Assembly: GCF_001905885.1 (NCBI RefSeq)
Contig: NZ_LIYH01000008.1
Span: forward strand, 248,001 to 312,000
DNA: 64,000 nt
Direction of reading: 5' to 3'
Source: Streptomyces sp. CB03234
GTDB taxonomy: Bacteria; Actinomycetota; Actinomycetes; Streptomycetales; Streptomycetaceae
A program made the translations under genes and the position numbers. Positions 16,368 through 23,452 of this stretch are shown here, piece by piece; position 1 is the first letter of the stretch, and each line of letters begins with the position of its first letter. The notes under the pieces were generated by a model that saw nothing but the letters and a program-made list of their open reading frames with translations, was not told the DNA's origin and did no database searches.

Positions 16368-17100
16368 ACACCTCGAACGTCACGGCCGGCCGGCCGCCGA
16401 AGCGCGCGGCCGCGGCCTGGGCGTTGGCGGTGAGGAAGGCACGGCAGTACTCCTCCGGGTCCTGGTCGGTCAGCCCCTCGATATAGGCACGGTGCTCCAG
16501 CAGCGACTGTATGGCGCGCTCCATGCCGGGCCCCGCGTCGACCGCGTGCGTCGGCATGGAGGAGCCGGCGACGGCCACCCAGCGCACGCCGTTCCAGGGT
16601 TCGAGGCCCTGCTCGATCAGCTCGGGGAAGATCCACCGGTTCCCGGCGTCGCCGGCGGCGTCGAGGGTGGCACGTCCGACGGCGACATGGTCGGGGGTGT
16701 TCCAGGCGACCCCGCCCCATGTGTCACGGTGGTTGAGCGTGATGACCAGCTCGGGCCGGTGACGCCGGATCGCGGCCGCGATGTCGCGGCGCAGCCCGGG
16801 ACCGTACTCGATGACGCCGTCCTTGTGGTCGAGGAACTCCACCTCCGGCACTCCGACGACCGCGGCGCTGGCCCGCTGCTCCCGCTCGCGCAGCGGCCCG
16901 CACGTGGCGGGGTCGATGGTGTCGATACCCGCCTCGCCTCGGGTCGCGAGCACGTAGGTCACCTCGCGGCCGCCGTCGGTCCAGGAGGCGACGGCGGCGG
17001 AACAGCCGTACTCGAGGTCGTCGGGGTGGGCGACGACGGCGAGGGCGCGCTGCCAGTCCTCGGGCATCGGCTGGAGCTGGTCGTTCACTTGATCGGTCAT
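16357..17100 (-). CDS. PIG-L family deacetylase
   Basis: 247 residues. The zinc site motif VVAHPDDLEYGC is near the N-terminus, followed by YVLATRGEAGID, REREQRASAAVVGV and the TPDHVAVGRATLDAA zinc-His block. PIG-L/LmbE enzymes remove acetyl groups from GlcNAc-type substrates, as in MshB (mycothiol) and bacillithiol or antibiotic pathways. MshB proper is larger and this protein is closer to the general LmbE group. The neighbouring aminotransferase is convergent, so a shared pathway is only a guess. Confidence 0.85.
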   Translation of the reverse strand: MTDQVNDQLQPMPEDWQRALAVVAHPDDLEYGCSAAVASWTDGGREVTYVLATRGEAGIDTIDPATCGPLREREQRASAAVVGVPEVEFLDHKDGVIEYGPGLRRDIAAAIRRHRPELVITLNHRDTWGGVAWNTPDHVAVGRATLDAAGDAGNRWIFPELIEQGLEPWNGVRWVAVAGSSMPTHAVDAGPGMERAIQSLLEHRAYIEGLTDQDPEEYCRAFLTANAQAAAARFGGRPAVTFEVFSR

Positions 17101-17174
17101 GGCGGCAGGATACGGCCGCGATCACCGACCGGTCGTGACGTTCCACGCCTCGTCGGGTCCAGAGGCGGTGGAGC

Positions 17175-17211
17175 GCCCCCGCCCGCACGGGGACCATGTG
17201 CGGGCGGGGGC
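17175..17211 (-). terminator. Strong terminator after the GH5 gene
   Basis: A 14-bp perfect GC-rich stem (GCCCCCGCCCGCAC and its complement) with a 9-base loop begins 19 bases past the endoglucanase stop. It lies between that stop and the deacetylase start. Confidence 0.75.
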
Positions 17212-17229
17212 CGGTCGGGTGCGACGGTG

Positions 17230-18327
17230 TCAGCCGGTGCGGAAGCGCTCCGCGGACCTGATCCGGTCGCGGATCCAGACACCGGCCTGCTTCAGGGATC
17301 CGGTTCCGGCCCAGGGGCCGTTGTCCGCGCAGGTGCCGGTGGTGAAGACGGCGCCGGAGCGGTGGTCGTCGGAGAAGTTCCAGTTGACCCAACCGATCTT
17401 CTTCCGCGCCATGAGGTCGAGATAGCGCCGCGCCATGGCGAAGTCGTTGGCGCCTTCGCCCGCGTAGTCCTGGGTGCCGAACTCGGTGACGAAGACGGGC
17501 AGCTTGTCCGCCGCCCTGGAGAGGGTGTTCAGGTACGCGTCCCGGTGCGAGGCGGCGTAGAAGTGGAAGGTGTACATGATGTTGGAGGCCCGTACCGGGT
17601 TGTTCACGACCTCGGTCTCGTCGGAGCCCTCCGAGACGCCGAACGACGACCACGCGCGCGTGCCGACGAGAATCGGGCTGCGTGGGTCCTTGGCGCGGAT
17701 GACGGGGATGAGCTCCTCGGCGTAACTCCTGATACGGGACCAGCTGACACCGCTGGGTTCGTTGGCGATCTCGTACAGCAGGTTCTTCTTGTCGCCGTGG
17801 CGCTGGGCGATCTCGGAGAAGAAGGTCTTGGCGCGGCCCAGGTTGTGGTGGGGGTCGCCGGGGCTGAGCATGTGCCAGTCGACGATGGCGTACATGCCCC
17901 GTGAGGTGGCCTGCTCGATGATGTGGTGCACGAGGTCGGTGTAGCCGCGCGGATCGGTCTCGTAGCCGCCCTCCTGGATGTACAGGGAGATGCGCAGGAC
18001 GTCCGCGTTCCAGTCGGTGGCCAGGGCGTCGAGGGAGCCGTTGGTGACGCACTGGCGGTACCACTGCAGGCCGTGGGTGGACATGCCGCGTAGTTGGACC
18101 GGTGTGCCGTGCTGGTTGCAGAGCTTGGTGCCGCAGACCTTCAGCCTGCCGTTGACGGCGACCGGTGTCGCGGCGGTGGGGGCGGGTGAGGTGCTCACCG
18201 TTTCCTGGTCCGCGCCGGCGGCCGGACCGGTGGTGAGGGCGGTGAGCGCCGTGAGGGCGAGGAGAAGCGCGGCGAGGAGCGCGCCTGCGCTGCGGAGGGG
18301 ACGCCTCCGGATCCGTGCCGGTCTCAT
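17230..18327 (-). CDS. Secreted GH5 endoglucanase
   Basis: 365 residues from ATG at 18327 (MRPARIRRRPLRSAG), with GGAG upstream. Arg-rich signal peptide with a hydrophobic core to about residue 40 (TGPAAGADQ cleavage zone). The GH5 barrel follows: GKLCNQH-type start (LKVCGTKLCNQHGTPVQLRG), MYAIVDWHMLSPGDP, acid/base glutamate in LYEIANEPSG and nucleophile in PVFVTEFGT, ending GWVNWNFSDD. It cleaves internal beta-1,4-glucan bonds outside the cell. No cellulose-binding module is attached, unlike many Streptomyces cellulases. Controlled by an upstream palindrome, with a CE7 esterase divergent, so this is a small plant-polysaccharide locus. Confidence 0.88.
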   Translation of the reverse strand: MRPARIRRRPLRSAGALLAALLLALTALTALTTGPAAGADQETVSTSPAPTAATPVAVNGRLKVCGTKLCNQHGTPVQLRGMSTHGLQWYRQCVTNGSLDALATDWNADVLRISLYIQEGGYETDPRGYTDLVHHIIEQATSRGMYAIVDWHMLSPGDPHHNLGRAKTFFSEIAQRHGDKKNLLYEIANEPSGVSWSRIRSYAEELIPVIRAKDPRSPILVGTRAWSSFGVSEGSDETEVVNNPVRASNIMYTFHFYAASHRDAYLNTLSRAADKLPVFVTEFGTQDYAGEGANDFAMARRYLDLMARKKIGWVNWNFSDDHRSGAVFTTGTCADNGPWAGTGSLKQAGVWIRDRIRSAERFRTG

Positions 18328-18367
18328 GTGGGGGTCTCCGATGCGTTGACGGGAGTTCAAGACTGGA

Positions 18368-18380
18368 AGGAAACTTTCCT
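18368..18380 (-). promoter_or_regulatory. AGGAAA-C-TTTCCT operator upstream of the GH5 gene
   Basis: Perfect 6-bp inverted repeat around one base, 40 bases before the endoglucanase start, in a stretch reading GTTAGGAAAGTTTCCTTCC on the minus strand. Similar palindromes precede other Streptomyces secreted glycoside hydrolase genes and resemble ROK/LacI-type sites; the regulator is not known from this window. Confidence 0.5.
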
Positions 18381-18509
18381 AACCAATGGATAGCAGGGTG
18401 GAGTTGAGATTTGCAAGGTTCATGACAATCTCCGCCTTTCCCGGTCTCCGCGGCGGCGGTTAGCGTGTGCCGACCCGCTCCCGACGATCAAGGATCACGG
18501 TGGTGCCGC

Positions 18510-19481
18510 ATGCCGCGTTTCGACCTGCCCCTCGACCAGCTCCGTACGTACCGCAGCTCGTCCCATGAGCCCGAGGACTTCGACGCCTTCTGGACCAAGA
18601 CTCTCGACGAGGCCCGCTCCCACGAACTCGCCGCGCGTTTCGAGCGGGTGGACGCGGGACTCACGACGGTCGAGGTGCACGACGTGACCTTCGCCGGCTT
18701 CGGCGGCCACCCCGTGAAGGGGTGGTTCGTCCTGCCCGCCGGGACGGGAGAACCACTGCCGGTGGTCGTCGAGTTCCTCGGCTACGGCGGCGGGCGCGGC
18801 CTGCCGCACACGCATCTGCTCTGGGCGTCGGCCGGTTTCGCGCACTTCGTGATGGACACCCGCGGCCAGGGCAGCGGGTGGGCCGGCGGCGACACGCCCG
18901 ACCCGGTGGGCAGCGGGCCCGCGTACCCGGGCTTCATGACCCGGGGCATCGAGGACCCGTACGGCTACTACTACCGGCGCCTGTTCACCGATGCCGTACG
19001 CGCGGTGGAGGCCGCCCGGTCGCACCCGCTGACCGACGCCTCGCGCACGGCGGCCGTCGGCGTCAGCCAGGGCGGCGGGATCACGCTGGCCGTCGGCGGA
19101 CTGGTGCCCGACCTGGTCGCGATCGCGCCGGACGTACCGTTCCTGTGCGACTTCCCGCGCGCGACGACGCTCACCGACCGCACCCCCTACCGGGAGGTGG
19201 CCACGTACCTGAAGACGCACCGCGGCCGCACGGAGCAGGTCGCGCGGACGCTGGCGTACTTCGACGGTGTGCACTTCGCGGCGCGCGGGACCGCGCCGGC
19301 GCTGTTCTCCACCGCCCTGGAGGACCTGACGTGCCCGCCGTCGACGGTGTTCGCGGCGTTCAACGCGTACGCGCACGAGGAGAAGGCGATCGAGGTCTAC
19401 GACTTCAACGACCACGAGGGCGGCGAGACCTTCCAGCAGGCGGCCCAGTTGCGCTGGCTGCCGGGGAAGCTGACGGCCTGA
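18510..19481 (+). CDS. CE7 acetylxylan esterase / cephalosporin-C deacetylase-type hydrolase
   Basis: 323 residues from ATG at 18510 (MPRFDLPLDQL). Alpha/beta hydrolase of carbohydrate esterase family 7: the RGQ motif in FVMDTRGQGSGW, nucleophile serine in AVGVSQGGGITLA and catalytic His in DFNDHEGGE. No signal peptide, so it deacetylates imported xylo-oligosaccharides or other small acetylated substrates inside the cell. Divergent from the endoglucanase with a 182-bp shared promoter region. Confidence 0.86.
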   Translation: MPRFDLPLDQLRTYRSSSHEPEDFDAFWTKTLDEARSHELAARFERVDAGLTTVEVHDVTFAGFGGHPVKGWFVLPAGTGEPLPVVVEFLGYGGGRGLPHTHLLWASAGFAHFVMDTRGQGSGWAGGDTPDPVGSGPAYPGFMTRGIEDPYGYYYRRLFTDAVRAVEAARSHPLTDASRTAAVGVSQGGGITLAVGGLVPDLVAIAPDVPFLCDFPRATTLTDRTPYREVATYLKTHRGRTEQVARTLAYFDGVHFAARGTAPALFSTALEDLTCPPSTVFAAFNAYAHEEKAIEVYDFNDHEGGETFQQAAQLRWLPGKLTA

Positions 19482-19530
19482 CAACCCCGGTCGGCGAACG
19501 GGGGGAGGCGGGCGCGGCGGCCCGGGACTA

Positions 19531-19559
19531 TTGACCGCGAGCCGGTGCGGACCTAGGTT
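19531..19559 (+). promoter_or_regulatory. Sigma-70-type promoter of the sugar-oxidation operon
   Basis: TTGACC (19531-19536) and TAGGTT (19554-19559) are separated by exactly 17 bases, placing the start of transcription near 19566 and just before the operator at 19578. Confidence 0.6.
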
Positions 19560-19577
19560 CTGTCGGCGACGGGGAGA

Positions 19578-19585
19578 AAGCGCTT
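19578..19585 (+). promoter_or_regulatory. LacI-type operator core
   Basis: AAGCGCTT palindrome within GAGAAAGCGCTTGC, the half-site arrangement of LacI-family sugar regulators. It lies about 12 bases after the predicted transcription start, where a bound repressor would block RNA polymerase, and overlaps the proposed TTG start codon. Confidence 0.5.
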
Positions 19586-20834
19586 GCTGTCCGTGCTCGC
19601 GCCCCCGCTCCCCGAGGGGGTGTGTGTCACGTCCAGGCGTGCAGCGCGCGACGGAACCGTCCGGGTCGCCGTCGTCGGCACCGGAGCGATCGCCCGGGGC
19701 AGCCACCTGCCCGCGCTGGCGGCGCTCGCGGCCGAACAGCCCCTGGAGGTCGTCGCGGCGGTCGACATCGACGCCGCCGCGGCCGCCGCGTTCTGCGCGG
19801 AGGGCGGCATCCCCCACCCGTACACCGACCTCGACCGGATGCTCGACGAGCAGCACCCGGACCTGGTGACCATCTGCACCCCGCCCCGGTTCCACCGCGA
19901 CCAGACCGTGGCAGCGCTGCGCGCCGGGGCGTGGGTGTGGTGCGAGAAGCCGCCGTGCCCGTCGCTCGCCGACTTCGACGCGATCGAGGCGGCGGAGGGC
20001 GGGCCGGGCGGGCCGGGCGCGCCGGGCGCGCAGACGGACGGAGGACCGTACGCGTCGATCGTCTTCCAGCACCGTTTCGGCTCGGGCGCACGGCACATCC
20101 AGGGCCTGCTCGCGGAAGGGGCCCTGGGGCGGGCGCTGGTGGCGCACTGCCAGACGACGTGGTACAGGGACACCGCCTATTACGCCGTTCCCTGGCGCGG
20201 GCGTTGGGACACCGAGGGCGGTGGGCCCGCCATGGGCCACGGCATCCACCAGATGGACCTGTTGCTCGATCTGCTCGGCCCCTGGGCGGAGATCAGCGCC
20301 ATGGCGGGGCGGCTGGTCCACGACATCGAGACGGAGGACGTGTCGACCGCACTGATCCGTTTCGACAGCGGTGCTCTCGCCACGGTCGTCAACAGCGTGC
20401 TGAGCCCGGACGAGGTGAGCCGGATCCGGCTCGACTGCGAGCGCGCCACCGTCGAGCTGACCCATCTGTACGGCTACCGGAACGCGGACTGGCGCATCAC
20501 GCCCGCGCCGGGCGTCCCGGCTGAAGAGGCCGACCGTTGGCGGGAGTTCGGCGCGGACGAGCCCAGCTCCCACCTGGCGCAACTGCGCGGCCTGCTCGCC
20601 GACCTGCGCGCCGGGCGCCGCCCCCGCAGCAGCGGCGCCGACGGCCGTACGAGCCTGGAGCTGGTCGCCGCGCTGTACAAGTCGGCGTTCACCGGCGCCA
20701 CCGTGCGGGCCGGCGAGATCGGCCCGGGCGACCCGTACTACACCGCCCTGCACGGCGACGCGCCCGGCTGGGCGCCCGGGGCACGGCCCCGGCCCCGCAC
20801 CGTCCCCACGCCCCGGAAGGCGGCGGCCCGGTGA
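19584..20834 (+). CDS. Gfo/Idh/MocA-family oxidoreductase
   Basis: 416 residues if started at TTG 19584, which has GGGGAG seven bases upstream; GTG at 19620 is an alternative with a badly spaced site. Rossmann motif VAVVGTGAIARGSHLPAL near residues 27-45, the CEKPP catalytic-lysine motif near 115, and MGHGIHQMDLLLDLLGP in the substrate domain. These enzymes oxidise or reduce sugars and cyclitols with NAD(P). Its stop overlaps the next start (GTGA). Cytosolic sugar catabolism under LacI-type control is the likely role; the substrate is not identifiable. Confidence 0.84.
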   Translation: MLSVLAPPLPEGVCVTSRRAARDGTVRVAVVGTGAIARGSHLPALAALAAEQPLEVVAAVDIDAAAAAAFCAEGGIPHPYTDLDRMLDEQHPDLVTICTPPRFHRDQTVAALRAGAWVWCEKPPCPSLADFDAIEAAEGGPGGPGAPGAQTDGGPYASIVFQHRFGSGARHIQGLLAEGALGRALVAHCQTTWYRDTAYYAVPWRGRWDTEGGGPAMGHGIHQMDLLLDLLGPWAEISAMAGRLVHDIETEDVSTALIRFDSGALATVVNSVLSPDEVSRIRLDCERATVELTHLYGYRNADWRITPAPGVPAEEADRWREFGADEPSSHLAQLRGLLADLRAGRRPRSSGADGRTSLELVAALYKSAFTGATVRAGEIGPGDPYYTALHGDAPGWAPGARPRPRTVPTPRKAAAR

Positions 20835-21769
20835 ACCCCGCGCCGCGTGTCGTCCACGCCCACGGTGACCACGTCTCGGTGTCGGCGGGCGACGTCGAGC
20901 TGCTGCGGTACGTGTACCGGCCCGAGGCGGCGTGGGAGGCGCCCAAGCCGTACATCCACCCGTTGCGCACCCTCGCCGGGCACACGGTCACCGGGTACCG
21001 GCCCAACGACCACCGCTGGCACAAGGGCCTTCAGATGACGGCCTCCCACCTCTCCGGCCAGAACCTGTGGGGCGGCAACACGTACGTCCCGGGCGAGGGG
21101 TACCGGGCGCTGCCCGAGCGGGTGGGTTCGATGGTCCACCGGTCCTTCGACGAGGTGTCGGAGCGGGACGGGCGGATCACCCTCACCGAGCGGCTCACCT
21201 GGCACCCGTACAGCGGTGAGCTGTGGGCGGACGAGCTGCGCCGCATCGAGGTGCACGACGTCGACCCCGGATCCGGCCCCGCGTCCGGCTCCTGGGCGCT
21301 GACCTGGTCGTCGGCCGTCACCAACCGCCGCGACGAGCCGCTGCGGTTCGGCAGCCCCACCACGCAGGGGCGGGAGATGGCCGGCTACACGGGCCTGTTC
21401 TGGCGCGGCCCGCGCGCCTTCGCGGGCGGGACCGTGCTCGGCCCCGACGGCGCGGAGGGCCCGGACCTGATGGGCAGCCAGTCGGAGTGGCTGGCCTACA
21501 TCGGTGAGCACGACGGCGTCGACGGCCACGCCACTCTCGTCTTCGCGCACGCTCCGGAGAACGACCACGACGGCGCGGCGGGCACACACCCGGCGCACTG
21601 GTTCGTACGCAACGACCCCATGGCGGCCGTCGCGCCCTCCTTCGCCTTCCACGACGAACTGGTGCTGGCACCCGGCGACACCCTCGCCCGCCGCTACCGG
21701 ATCCTGATCGCGGACGCCGCCTGGGAGCGCGAGTGGATCACCGCGCGGCTGAAGGAGCTGCCCTGGTGA
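20831..21769 (+). CDS. DUF6807 (PmoA-like) protein
   Basis: 312 residues from GTG at 20831, coupled to the upstream dehydrogenase. Pattern of DUF6807: YIHPLRTLAGHTVTGYRPND, HRWHKGLQMTASHLSGQNLW, SAVTNRRDEPLRFGSPTTQG and HPAHWFVRNDPMAAVAPSF. The family lies next to Gfo/Idh/MocA dehydrogenases in many actinobacteria; several are labelled PmoA (methane oxygenase) by old homology, which is misleading here. Probably a carbohydrate-modifying or binding beta-sandwich protein; no activity is established. Confidence 0.75.
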   Translation: MNPAPRVVHAHGDHVSVSAGDVELLRYVYRPEAAWEAPKPYIHPLRTLAGHTVTGYRPNDHRWHKGLQMTASHLSGQNLWGGNTYVPGEGYRALPERVGSMVHRSFDEVSERDGRITLTERLTWHPYSGELWADELRRIEVHDVDPGSGPASGSWALTWSSAVTNRRDEPLRFGSPTTQGREMAGYTGLFWRGPRAFAGGTVLGPDGAEGPDLMGSQSEWLAYIGEHDGVDGHATLVFAHAPENDHDGAAGTHPAHWFVRNDPMAAVAPSFAFHDELVLAPGDTLARRYRILIADAAWEREWITARLKELPW

Positions 21770-22500
21770 CGCCCTCCGCGACGTACGGCGGACTTCCCGG
21801 CGGGATCGGCGTGTCACGGCTGCGGGTGTACGACTGGCCCGCCGCCGACGGGTCGCGCGGCGGCACTCCGCACGTCCATCTGACGTGCACCGAGGGCTAT
21901 GTGGTGACGGGCGGCAGTGGCCGCGTGCAGACCCTGACCGCTTCCGGTCTCCGGGAGACACCGCTGGTGCCTGGCGGGCTGGTGTGGTTCACGCCGGGCA
22001 CCGTCCACCGGCTGGTCAACGACGACGGTGCGCTGGAGATCACCGTGCTGATGCAGAACCGGGGCCTGCCCGAGGCGGGCGACGCGGTCCTGACCCTGCC
22101 GCCGCCGCTGCTCGCCGACCCGGAAACGTACCGCGCGGCGGTCGCGCTGCCGGCGGACCGCCCGGAGGCGGAGGTCGCGCGGGCCGCCCGCCGCCGGCGC
22201 GACCTGGCACTGGAGGGGTTCGCCGTGCTGCGCGCGGCGACCGAGGCGGGCGCCCCGGAGCCCCTGGCCGCGTTCCACCGGGCGGCCGCCCGGCTGGTGC
22301 GGGCGCGGGCTGCCGAATGGCGGAGGCGCTGGCGGAAGGGCGCGGCGGCCTCGGCGGACGCCACCGCCCGCCACCTGGACCTCCTGGAGCGCGGCGAGAC
22401 GGGCTACCTGGCCGCCGCGGAGGTGCACGCGCACCTGCCCTCCGCGTCCGGGAGGTTCGGGATGTGCGGGAGGCTCGACGTGTACGAGGCCGGCGCCTAG
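21766..22500 (+). CDS. Cupin-domain protein of a sugar-catabolic operon
   Basis: 244 residues from GTG at 21766, overlapping the DUF6807 stop. N-terminal cupin: TPHVHLTCTEGYVVTGGSG, VPGGLVWFTPGTVHRLVND (two conserved cupin motifs with metal-binding His). The C-terminal half is helical and Ala/Arg-rich with no recognised domain. Third gene of the operon. Could be a sugar isomerase/epimerase-like or sensory cupin; unassigned. Confidence 0.72.
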   Translation: MTPSATYGGLPGGIGVSRLRVYDWPAADGSRGGTPHVHLTCTEGYVVTGGSGRVQTLTASGLRETPLVPGGLVWFTPGTVHRLVNDDGALEITVLMQNRGLPEAGDAVLTLPPPLLADPETYRAAVALPADRPEAEVARAARRRRDLALEGFAVLRAATEAGAPEPLAAFHRAAARLVRARAAEWRRRWRKGAAASADATARHLDLLERGETGYLAAAEVHAHLPSASGRFGMCGRLDVYEAGA

Positions 22501-22823
22501 CAGTCCGACGCGCCCGAGGCCGGGCGCCCGAGACCGGCGTACCCGGGCGTCCGCGTGTGCCCGAGCGGCCGGCGCGCCCAGGCTCGGCGTGCACGCGCCC
22601 CACCTGGCCAAGCTCGGCGTGCCCAAGCTCGGCGTGCCCAGGCCGGCATGTCGCAGGCCGACATACACACGGGGCCGGCATGTCGCAGGCCGGCGTACAC
22701 GATGGGCCGGCGGCCCAGGACGGCGTGCCCGGGGGCGGAATCGGGTGCCCGTGCATCGGGCGTTCGGGTGAACGGCATACTGACCGACCGGGCGCGATCA
22801 CTTTCGACATGCTAGGAGCAGCC
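22501..22823. other. 323-bp non-coding stretch before the Cyt-like gene
   Basis: No credible gene. It holds the short repeats described separately, and a weak -10-like CATACT at 22776-22781 that could serve the next gene. Confidence 0.5.
22610..22692. repeat. Short direct repeats upstream of the Cyt-like gene
   Basis: A 15-base unit, AAGCTCGGCGTGCCC, occurs twice in exact tandem (22610-22624, 22625-22639). A second 20-base unit, GGCCGGCATGTCGCAGGCCG, occurs at 22641-22660 and 22673-22692, a 32-base period. Variants of GCTCGGCGTGC continue upstream around 22581-22592. They may be regulatory or a slippage-prone spacer. Confidence 0.7.
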
Positions 22824-23420
22824 ATGGTTGACCGGATCGCCACCGAGAAGACGACCTTCAGGCCGGTCTTCGAGGTGGGGTCGTCCTTCATGGAGCAGGC
22901 GCAGGGCGTCGAGGCCAGGTTCCAGCACGCGATCGCCCCGGCGACGGTGGATTTCGACTTCGGTGAGATCAGCCGGGCGGCGAGCGGTATCCCGGACAGC
23001 TCGACCGTGAAGATCATTCGCGGCTGGGGTCTGCAGGAGACGGCTCCCGTCAGCGTGATGGTCCTCTCCCTCAGGGAGGCCGTACGCCAGGCCCTTCCGC
23101 AGCCGTTCGCGAACCCCGCCTTCTGGGAGAAGGTCGAGCAGGCGCTCACCGACGCCTTCGTGGGACTGCACGGGCAGACGGGCACCCACCTCTCCTTCTA
23201 CCGGGAGGACCCGGACAACACGAGCTACTACTACAACGTGTTGTTCGCCCTCCAGGACGAGGAGACCGACGACTCCCTGTACGCCGTCGCCTTCTGTGCC
23301 AATGTGACGGTCGCTCTGAGCCCGGAGGAGGTCAGGACGCTGACGGTCGAGGACACCGCCCAGTACACGATCCGCCTCAACGCCATCACCGTGCAGCGGA
23401 AACTGCCGTCCGCCGCCTGA
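22824..23420 (+). CDS. Cyt-family (cytolytic delta-endotoxin-like) protein
   Basis: 198 residues from ATG at 22824; AGGAG sits six bases upstream, ruling out the ATG at 22809. By remembered comparison with Bacillus thuringiensis Cyt2 proteins the whole length aligns: FDFGEISRAASGIPDSSTVK (Cyt2: NFEKALQIANGIPNAAIVK), then VSVMVLSLREAVRQAL, FWEKVEQALTDAF, the near-identical NTSYYYNVLFALQDEET, and TVEDTAQYTIRLNAITVQ. Cyt proteins are single-domain alpha/beta toxins that bind lipids and permeabilise membranes; relatives occur in Dickeya and fungi (volvatoxin). This protein lacks the N- and C-terminal propeptides and has no signal peptide, so it corresponds to the activated core. Target and release are unknown. 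Confidence 0.78.
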   Translation: MVDRIATEKTTFRPVFEVGSSFMEQAQGVEARFQHAIAPATVDFDFGEISRAASGIPDSSTVKIIRGWGLQETAPVSVMVLSLREAVRQALPQPFANPAFWEKVEQALTDAFVGLHGQTGTHLSFYREDPDNTSYYYNVLFALQDEETDDSLYAVAFCANVTVALSPEEVRTLTVEDTAQYTIRLNAITVQRKLPSAA

Positions 23421-23452
23421 TCCGGAGGGATACGGTCGCCGGGGCGCCGTGC

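Noticed and set aside
22610..22692. CRISPR-like direct repeats
   Set aside because: Only two copies of each unit, one of them in immediate tandem; no spacer pattern and no cas genes.
22555..22815. Short open frames in the repeat region before the Cyt-like gene
   Set aside because: Low-complexity Cys/Arg-rich translations with no ribosome site; the repeats themselves explain the open frames.
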